Of a DNA stretch of 64,000 nucleotides, positions 63,025 to 64,000 are shown in pieces. How positions within the stretch are numbered: the stretch's first letter is position 1; each line of letters opens with the position of its first letter. A model generated the notes under the pieces. The model made no database searches and was not told where the DNA came from. It worked only from the letters and a program-made list of their open reading frames with translations. This DNA comes from Mycobacterium colombiense CECT 3035. GTDB lineage: Bacteria; Actinomycetota; Actinomycetes; Mycobacteriales; Mycobacteriaceae. The position numbers and the translations under genes are program-made. The stretch spans positions 1,426,001 to 1,490,000 of the forward strand of contig NZ_CP020821.1 of the NCBI RefSeq assembly GCF_002105755.1, in the 5' to 3' direction.

Positions 63025-63909
63025 TCAGGATGGCCGGGCCACGATCACCGGCATCCGAACGGAGTGCACGACGGCGTTGCTCACCGAGCCCAGCAGTGCA
63101 CCGGTCAAGCAGCCGCGGCCGTGGCTACCGACGACGGTCAGCTGCGCGGTCTCTGACTGCTCGACCAGCTGCCGAGCCGGGCGGTCGCTCACGACAATTC
63201 GGTGCACGGTGACGTCGGGGTAGCGTTCCTGCCAGCCCGCCAGCCGCTCGGACAGGCTCCGTTCCGCTTCCGACTTCACAGCCGCCCTGTCCACTCCGGG
63301 CAGCTCGAAGATTCCGGTGTCGCTCCACGCGTGTACCGCGTTGAGCTCAACTCCCCTCCGTGACGCTTCGTCGAAGGCGATGGTCGTGGCGAGCTCGGAG
63401 GCCGGAGATCCATCGATGCCAACCAGCACGGGCGCCTGTTGCGGGTACGGCATCAAGGGGTCTTCGTCATGGATGACGGCGACCGGACAGCTTGCGCGCC
63501 GCACGATCCCGGAACTGACCGACCCGAGTAGCGCCCGGCCAATGGCCCCGCGCCCATAGGATCCGACGACGACCATGACTGCCTCCTCCGACATTCTGGC
63601 CAGGGTCGGCGCCGGGGGTGCATGCCACAGTTCGCTGGCGATGTCGACATTCCGGCTTGTCCTGGTGGCGTCTTCGGCGATCTTGACCGCCTCCTGGAGC
63701 AGCCGGCGGCCGTCGTCCTCCTGCCACGCCAGCGCTTCGGCCGCCATCGGCACCTGCGGCCAGACCGTCGTGGCGTTCACCATGTGGACCAAGGTCAACG
63801 GAACATTACGCAGCGCCGCGTCGCGCGCCGCCCAGCAGACAGCGAAATTCGACGCGGGCGACCCGTCGACTCCGACGACGACGCCGTGGCGCTTTGTGGA
63901 TGCAGTCAT
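63025..63909 (-). CDS. Tandem universal stress protein
   Basis: 294 residues, ATG with GGAG upstream. Two USP domains: GVVVGVDGSPASNFAVCWAARDAALRNVPLTLVH with ATP loop VVGSYGRGAIGRALLGSVSSGIVRRASCPVAVI, and VLVGIDGSPASELATTIAFDEASRRGVELNAVHAW with VVGSHGRGCLTGALLGSVSNAVVHSVRMPVIV. Both keep the G2xG9xGS nucleotide motif, so ATP binding is likely. It resembles the DosR-regulated Rv2005c/Rv1996 group. A DosR-box-like site lies upstream. Confidence 0.93.
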   Translation of the reverse strand: MTASTKRHGVVVGVDGSPASNFAVCWAARDAALRNVPLTLVHMVNATTVWPQVPMAAEALAWQEDDGRRLLQEAVKIAEDATRTSRNVDIASELWHAPPAPTLARMSEEAVMVVVGSYGRGAIGRALLGSVSSGIVRRASCPVAVIHDEDPLMPYPQQAPVLVGIDGSPASELATTIAFDEASRRGVELNAVHAWSDTGIFELPGVDRAAVKSEAERSLSERLAGWQERYPDVTVHRIVVSDRPARQLVEQSETAQLTVVGSHGRGCLTGALLGSVSNAVVHSVRMPVIVARPS

Positions 63910-63958
63910 GTCGGTCTCCTAGCTCATCCACAACGCTATTGCTTTAACCCAGCCAGGT

Positions 63959-63978
63959 CATGAGGCTTTCGTCCCCAA
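63959..63978 (-). promoter_or_regulatory. DosR-box-like site upstream of the USP gene
   Basis: On the minus strand it begins TTGGGGACGAAAG and agrees with the DosR consensus (TTSGGGACTWWAGTCCCSAA) at 14 of 20 positions, with the first half perfect. It lies 50-70 bases before the start codon, the usual distance. GGTCTCTGGTCC at the window edge could be part of a second box. Confidence 0.6.
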
Positions 63979-64000
63979 CCGGGTGGACCAGAGACCCTCG

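Overview
The window is chromosomal DNA of a Mycobacterium, most likely a slow-growing non-tuberculous species. The evidence is the high GC content, frequent GTG starts, an MmpS/MmpL pair under a TetR regulator, a FabG3/Rv2002-like steroid dehydrogenase next to a tandem universal stress protein, an MPT63-family antigen, a cutinase, DUF732, DUF1906 and LGFP proteins, F420-type oxidoreductases and several cytochromes P450. I see no rRNA, tRNA or CRISPR array. The window opens inside a CitE-like lyase gene.

Layout. 0-5 kb: CitE-like lyase, an orphan M42 peptidase of the NAGGN osmoprotectant family, a methyltransferase/GAP-family pair, and a lipocalin-like/SDR pair. 5.2-8.2 kb: a heme oxygenase gene (frameshifted as read) divergent from a bacteriophytochrome fused to a SpoIIE-type phosphatase, together a plausible red-light sensor with its own biliverdin supply. 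8.4-10.6 kb: secreted FKBP isomerase, MarR, mycothiol-transferase-like protein, DUF732. 10.7-19.0 kb: two P450-containing groups, (a) ABC1 kinase-P450-epimerase under a divergent TetR and (b) P450, ATP-grasp enzyme, serine hydrolase. 19.1-20.9 kb: DUF899/SRPBCC pair and a tandem-repeat secreted protein. 21.0-26.5 kb: jetA-jetB-jetC, a Wadjet/MksB-type SMC-like plasmid-defence operon with no jetD beside it.

26.7-40 kb: mostly single genes for envelope and secreted proteins (MmpS-like lipoprotein, cutinase, CBM2 protein, LGFP lipoprotein, MPT63-like, DUF1906) and enzymes (membrane-domain PPOX protein, DHFR-like proteins, GMC oxidoreductase, esterase). It also holds a three-gene HTH/hydrolase/YqeY operon with a clear inverted repeat and an IS481 relic. 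40-45.7 kb: a TetR gene divergent from an aromatic catabolic operon (two-domain extradiol-type dioxygenase, fumarylacetoacetate hydrolase, MhpA-type hydroxylase, P450). 45.9-51.7 kb: an accessory-looking stretch with a MazEF-like module, an integrase relic, a MarR/NmrA-like/arylsulfotransferase run, and four nearly identical 21-bp palindromic elements, one of which supplies the stop codon of tesB.

51.2-57.5 kb: Zn-ribbon protein, TesB thioesterase, CobW GTPase, TetR with a perfect 24-bp palindrome, enoyl-CoA hydratase/DUF4442 pair, HSL-type hydrolase. 57-61 kb: TetR-mmpS-mmpL with one shared operator-like motif in front of tetR and behind it. 61-64 kb: fabG3, an LLM F420 enzyme and a USP gene with a DosR-box-like site upstream.

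Quality point: six genes are each broken by one missing base inside a C or G run. The coincidence suggests homopolymer errors in the assembly rather than real decay, so those genes should be read as probably intact.
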